Shown here in pieces: positions 23,497-26,563 of a stretch of 26,563 nt of DNA. Origin of the DNA: VBCK01 sp035511515 (GTDB taxonomy: Bacteria; Pseudomonadota; Gammaproteobacteria; Burkholderiales; Burkholderiaceae_F); NCBI GenBank assembly GCA_035511515.1, contig DATKFG010000020.1, positions 1-26,563 on the forward strand, in the 5' to 3' direction. A model generated the notes under the pieces. The model was not told the origin of the DNA and did not search any database. It was given only the letters and a program-made list of their open reading frames with translations. The position numbers and the translations under genes are program-made. Each line of letters starts with the position of its first letter. Positions within the stretch are counted from its first letter, which is position 1.

Positions 23497-23900
23497 CCGT
23501 GCGCGACCCGCTGCCGTCGCCCGCCAAGTGGGCGGACGGCGCCTCCGCCCCGGCCGCCGCAGCGCTGGCCGGGGTGCTGCGGCTGCTGCAGGCCGAAGGC
23601 AGCGCGCTGATTGGTGGCGACGACGATGCACTGGCACGGGCGGTCCGCGACAAGGAGGCTGCCCTGCAACACCTGGCGGCCTCACTGGAACGAGCCGATT
23701 GCGCCGCACTGGCTGAAGTGTTCCGCCATGCGCGCGATCTGAATCGGCGCAACGCCCGCCTGCTGGCACCTCACATCAACGCGAACCGGGCCCGCATCGA
23801 AACGCTGTTCGGTGCGGCCCGCTCCGGTGCGCTTTACTCATCGGACGGCCGCGCGGCCGCTCCCCACAACCGCCCGCCTGCGCGTGGCGTGCGCGCCTGA
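23493..23900 (+). CDS. flgN: Flagellar export chaperone FlgN, 135 aa
   Basis: FlgN is the cytoplasmic chaperone that delivers FlgK and FlgL to the flagellar type III export gate; in enterics it also affects flgM translation. The protein is a helical, Ala/Leu-rich bundle with the family features AGVLRLLQAEGSALIGGD, RAVRDKEAALQHLA and RDLNRRNARLLAPHINANR. The GTG start is supported by its GTGA overlap with the flgM stop. Position, length and partner genes (flgK, flgL in the same window) agree. Confidence 0.93.
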   Translation: MTVRDPLPSPAKWADGASAPAAAALAGVLRLLQAEGSALIGGDDDALARAVRDKEAALQHLAASLERADCAALAEVFRHARDLNRRNARLLAPHINANRARIETLFGAARSGALYSSDGRAAAPHNRPPARGVRA

Positions 23901-23918
23901 TCCGGCGCGGATTCCGCC

Positions 23919-23944
23919 TGGTTGTGCGCGCGGGGCGCAAACCA
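23919..23944. terminator. Bidirectional hairpin between converging flgN and chemoreceptor genes
   Basis: TGGTTGTGCGC and GCGCAAACCA pair over 10 positions with one bulged G, around loop GCGGG. It lies between the two converging stop codons. A CCCCTTTTC run follows some 15-20 bases later on the plus strand, so termination from flgN is plausible but not canonical. Confidence 0.45.
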
Positions 23945-23973
23945 CCCCGACGCAGTCCCCTTTTCAGAGCCCT

Positions 23974-25701
23974 TTAGAACTCTTCCCAGTCGTCGTCGTC
24001 CGGCCTGGAGGCCGCCGGCGGCGGTGATTGCGGCGGAGTCGGCCTGGGCGGCGCCTTGAACCCGCCCTTGGGCGACCGCGCCGGATTCGGTGCGCCGCGC
24101 GCCGGAGGCGTCGACTTCACCACGGCCTGCGAGGTGGCTTGCGCCTGCGCGATCGCCTGCACGGTTTCCTGCCGACCCAGCTTGAATATGGCCACGGCCT
24201 GCGCAAGCCGCGCGGCCTGGTTCTTCAGACTCTCGGCCGCTGCCGCGCTCTGCTCGACCAGCGCGGCATTCTGCTGCGTCATCTGGTCCAGTTGCGCGAC
24301 GGCCGCATTGACCTGTCCGATGCCGGAATCCTGCTCCAACGTGGCCGCGGTGATCTCTCCGATCAGGTCGGCGACACGCTTGACCTGGTCAACGATGTCG
24401 CGCATCGTCTGGCCGGCTTCCGTCACCTGGCGCGAGCCGCTGTCGACTTTGTCGACACTTTCGGAAATCAGTTGCTTGATCTCGCGCGCCGCCTGCGCGC
24501 TGCGCTGAGCCAGGTTGCGCACCTCGCCGGCCACCACCGCGAAGCCGCGCCCCTGCTCGCCGGCGCGGGCGGCTTCCACCGCCGCGTTCAGGGCGAGGAT
24601 GTTGGTCTGGAATGCGATGCCGTCGATCACGCTGATGATCTCGGCGATCTTGCGGCTCGAGGCCTGGATCTCGACCATCGTGGACACCACCTGCCCGACC
24701 GCGTGGCCGCCCCGGGCCGCCACCTCCGAGGCCGACGCCGCCAGCTGATTGGCCTGGCGCGCGGTTTGCGCATTGGTCTTCACGGTGCTGGACAGCTCCT
24801 CCATCGAGGCAGCGGTCTGCTGCAGGCTGCCGGCCTGCTGCTCGGTGCGACTGCTCAGATCCGCATTGCCCTGGGCGATCTGAGAGGAGGCCACGCTCAC
24901 CGATTCGGAGGTGGTGCGGATGTCGCCGATCATCTTGGCAAACGCCTCGCGCATCCGCTCCAGCGAGCGGGCGAGCTCTCCGAGCTCATCGCGGCTGTCG
25001 ATCTCGAAGCGCGCCCCCAGGTCGCCGTCAGCGAGGCGGCCTGCGACGTGCGAGGCGCCGCGCAGGCTGCGCGCGGTCGCGCGGGCCGACACGACGGCCA
25101 CCGCCAGGGCGGCGCAGATCGCGGCCAGCAGCGCCCCGCCCATCAGCAGCTGCGACAGCAGCGCGATGTGGCGCGCGTGCTGCGCCATTTCGTCCGCCCT
25201 GCGGTTGACCGACGATCCGATCTCCTCGAGCGACTTGATCACTTTGCCATACTCGCCGTCGGCGGACATCATGGCTGCGATGCCGGTGTTCACGTCCCCG
25301 GTGGCCAGGTCGATCGCGTCGTCGGCGCTCTTCGAGTACTTGTCGATCGCGACCGCGGTTTGAGCCAGCAGTGAACTCAACTGATCGATCTGCCCGAGGT
25401 CGGCGCTGTTCAGGGTCGCCTTGATGGCGGCGAGCCGGTTGCGCACCCCGGCCCGCTCCTGGTCGATGCGCTTGGCGTCGAAGCTGTTCAGCATCGTGAA
25501 CAGCCGGTAGACCTCGCCGCGCGTGGTCGCCATCTGACCCTCGACCACGCTGACGGTGGCGCGCGCGGGCAGATAGCGGCTCGTCAGCTCCTGCTGGGCC
25601 AGGTGCTGCTCACGCATGCCCACGAACGATATTCCGACGACGGCGATCATCAGCGCGATCGCGAGCGACGGAGCCAGCAGCATCTTGTGAAGTATTTTCA
25701 T
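23974..25701 (-). CDS. Methyl-accepting chemotaxis protein, 575 aa
   Basis: An inner-membrane chemoreceptor that controls CheA through CheW. TM1 (about 8-28), a helical periplasmic sensor (about 30-185) resembling the 4-helix-bundle MCP domain, TM2 (about 185-206), HAMP (about 207-262) and a cytoplasmic signalling hairpin (about 280-510) are seen. The conserved tip is IDGIAFQTNILALNAAVEAA, then GEQGRGFAVVAGEVRNLAQR (from 381). A Pro/Ala-rich tether (about 525-566) ends in DDDDWEEF, an xWxxF tail that docks CheR/CheB in other receptors. The ligand is unknown. It lies 69 bases behind the small Cache protein and is probably co-transcribed with it. Confidence 0.95.
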   Translation of the reverse strand: MKILHKMLLAPSLAIALMIAVVGISFVGMREQHLAQQELTSRYLPARATVSVVEGQMATTRGEVYRLFTMLNSFDAKRIDQERAGVRNRLAAIKATLNSADLGQIDQLSSLLAQTAVAIDKYSKSADDAIDLATGDVNTGIAAMMSADGEYGKVIKSLEEIGSSVNRRADEMAQHARHIALLSQLLMGGALLAAICAALAVAVVSARATARSLRGASHVAGRLADGDLGARFEIDSRDELGELARSLERMREAFAKMIGDIRTTSESVSVASSQIAQGNADLSSRTEQQAGSLQQTAASMEELSSTVKTNAQTARQANQLAASASEVAARGGHAVGQVVSTMVEIQASSRKIAEIISVIDGIAFQTNILALNAAVEAARAGEQGRGFAVVAGEVRNLAQRSAQAAREIKQLISESVDKVDSGSRQVTEAGQTMRDIVDQVKRVADLIGEITAATLEQDSGIGQVNAAVAQLDQMTQQNAALVEQSAAAAESLKNQAARLAQAVAIFKLGRQETVQAIAQAQATSQAVVKSTPPARGAPNPARSPKGGFKAPPRPTPPQSPPPAASRPDDDDWEEF

Positions 25702-25770
25702 GTTCCGCTTCTGTCAACCGCTCGGTCACGGACTGCGGAGGGCGCGCCCGCCACGCCCCGCCCGGTGCTG

Positions 25771-26235
25771 TCAGTGCTTGTAGATGCCGCCGCAGACGAC
25801 CGACTCGTCGAGCCGCTCGCAGTACATCTCCTTCGGCTCGATCTTGTGGGTCACCGGGTCGGTGTACTTGTACTCCTGCCAGAAGGTCGGCTGCTTCTGC
25901 GCCATCTCGACCCGTTCCCGGACGAACGGCTTGCCATCGATGTCCTTCAGGTCGATCACGTTGTGTCCGATCAGCTTCTCGTTGGCGCCGTGCGCGAACA
26001 CGGTGCCGTCTAGCCCGTAAACCACCAGGTACAGGTCGCGGTCCTTGAATTGACCCTGCTTGTTGGTGATCTCCGCATAGGCCTTGTCCTTGCCGTTGCC
26101 CTTGATGTAGGCGACGCCCTTCTTGACCATCGCAACGGCCTCGTCCTTGGTGGCGAATTCGGCGCTGGCTAACGCGGCTGGGGTCAAGGCGGCAACAGCC
26201 AGCGTGCATGCTGCACATCGGATCCATTGCTTCAT
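25771..26235 (-). CDS. Secreted single Cache-domain protein, 154 aa
   Basis: A small exported sensor or ligand-binding protein. Residues 1-25 form a Sec signal peptide, cleaved probably after ASA. The remainder is one Cache (sCache_2-like) domain: DEAVAMVKKGVAYIK, then DLYLVVYGLDGTVFAHGANE, IGHNVIDLKDIDGKPFVR and FWQEYKYTDPVT. Such domains are usually the extracellular part of chemoreceptors or kinases, but here no membrane anchor or signalling domain follows. C139 and C148 near the C-terminus could form a disulphide. The ATG at 26235 has GGAG upstream. It lies between cheW and the chemoreceptor, so it may present a ligand to that receptor (inference). Confidence 0.88.
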   Translation of the reverse strand: MKQWIRCAACTLAVAALTPAALASAEFATKDEAVAMVKKGVAYIKGNGKDKAYAEITNKQGQFKDRDLYLVVYGLDGTVFAHGANEKLIGHNVIDLKDIDGKPFVRERVEMAQKQPTFWQEYKYTDPVTHKIEPKEMYCERLDESVVCGGIYKH

Positions 26236-26377
26236 CGGAATCTCCTCGATCGTCGTCGGTTCAGGCGGGCCACCTCATTGAGCGCGGACCCGCGGCACCC
26301 TGGATTATTTCCCGCGCCGAATCCGCGGAACCGGCGAACAAGTGCCAAAAACCGGCGCCTTTGTCCGCTCAAGAATG

Positions 26378-26401
26378 GGGCGCGCCACCGTCGGCGCGCC
26401 C
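26378..26401 (-). terminator. Hairpin terminator behind cheW
   Basis: GGGCGCGCC and GGCGCGCCC form a perfect nine-base stem with a six-base loop, beginning two bases after the cheW stop and followed on the minus strand by CATTCTTG. It probably ends the cheW transcript and separates it from the Cache/chemoreceptor pair. The T-run is weak. Confidence 0.6.
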
Positions 26402-26403
26402 GG

Positions 26404-26563
26404 TCAATGCGAAGGCGTCTCGAGCAGTCCCATGTCGGGACTGCTCATCAGCCGCTCGATGTCCACCAGGATCAGCAGCCGCTCGCCCTCGCCCGACTGC
26501 ACCGTGCCCAGCCCCATGATGTAGCCCGCATCCAGCATCGAGTTGAACTCCGGCGCCGGCTTG
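26404..26563 (-). CDS. cheW: Chemotaxis coupling protein CheW, C-terminal 52 residues only
   Basis: CheW links chemoreceptors to the kinase CheA. Only the 3' end lies in the window; the gene continues past 26563. The visible part, translated from 26562, runs from KPAPEFNSMLDAGYIMGLGT through ERLLILVDIERLM and ends TPSH, matching the last beta strands of the CheW fold (GLGTV ... ILVDIEKLM in well-known members). CheA and CheV share this fold, but the short tail after the LVDIERLM strand fits CheW. Confidence 0.85.
   Translation of the reverse strand, partial: KPAPEFNSMLDAGYIMGLGTVQSGEGERLLILVDIERLMSSPDMGLLETPSH

Noticed and set aside
26300..26360. Minus-strand TGGCAC as a sigma-54 -24 box before the Cache gene
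   Set aside because: The -12 position reads CGCC and the GG-GC spacing is one base short of the sigma-54 requirement.
26378..26401. The cheW hairpin as an ANTAR target: its plus-strand loop ACCGTC has A1 and G4
   Set aside because: Transcription is on the minus strand, where the loop is GACGGT. There is a single hairpin, not a pair, so the match is probably chance.
1..26563. CRISPR arrays, tRNA, rRNA, insertion sequences or prophage genes
   Set aside because: I saw no regularly spaced repeats, no transposase or phage proteins and no RNA gene signature in the window.

Overview
The window comes from a GC-rich bacterium, most likely a betaproteobacterium of the order Burkholderiales. This rests on the flagellar gene order (flgM-flgN beside flgA, divergent from flgBCDEFGHIJKL), the xWxxF-type tail on the chemoreceptor, and the codon bias. 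The assignment is inference; there is no rRNA or other marker gene in the window.

Layout from left to right. Positions 44-5243 (minus) hold a tightly coupled three-gene cyclic-di-GMP module read right to left: a membrane HAMP-GAF protein, a REC-PAS-GGDEF-EAL protein and a GGDEF diguanylate cyclase. Both junctions are overlapping stop/start codons (ATGA and GTGA). A membrane-anchored PAS histidine kinase (5409-6641, plus) is divergent from this module. It runs into the 3' end of an ANTAR-type response regulator (6598-7242, minus), whose partner is a very large cytoplasmic histidine kinase with nine PAS-like domains and a HisKA_2 core (7255-11502, minus). This kinase/ANTAR pair lies directly behind flgL in the same direction, so it may be transcribed with the flagellar genes.

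Positions 11578-22232 (minus) carry a complete set of rod, ring, hook and hook-filament junction genes in the order flgL, K, J, I, H, G, F, E, D, C, B on the plus-strand map (transcribed B to L). Divergent from flgB are flgA (P-ring chaperone), then flgM (anti-sigma-28) and flgN (export chaperone). Good sigma-28 (FliA) promoter matches precede flgA and flgM, and a somewhat weaker one precedes flgK. Positions 23974-26563 (minus) are a chemotaxis block: the 3' end of cheW, a small secreted Cache-domain protein and a methyl-accepting chemotaxis protein with a 4-helix-bundle-like sensor.

How they fit together: most genes build the flagellum or time its assembly (flgM/flgN), and the flanking genes sense signals for motility (chemoreceptor, cheW) or probably set cyclic-di-GMP levels that decide between swimming and attachment. 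The least conventional parts are the nine-PAS HisKA_2 kinase with its ANTAR partner behind flgL, the HAMP-GAF/REC-GGDEF-EAL/GGDEF operon, and palindromic elements between flgB and flgC and inside flgJ. Nothing suggests phage, IS elements, CRISPR, tRNA or rRNA. No gene-free stretch exceeds 300 bases.
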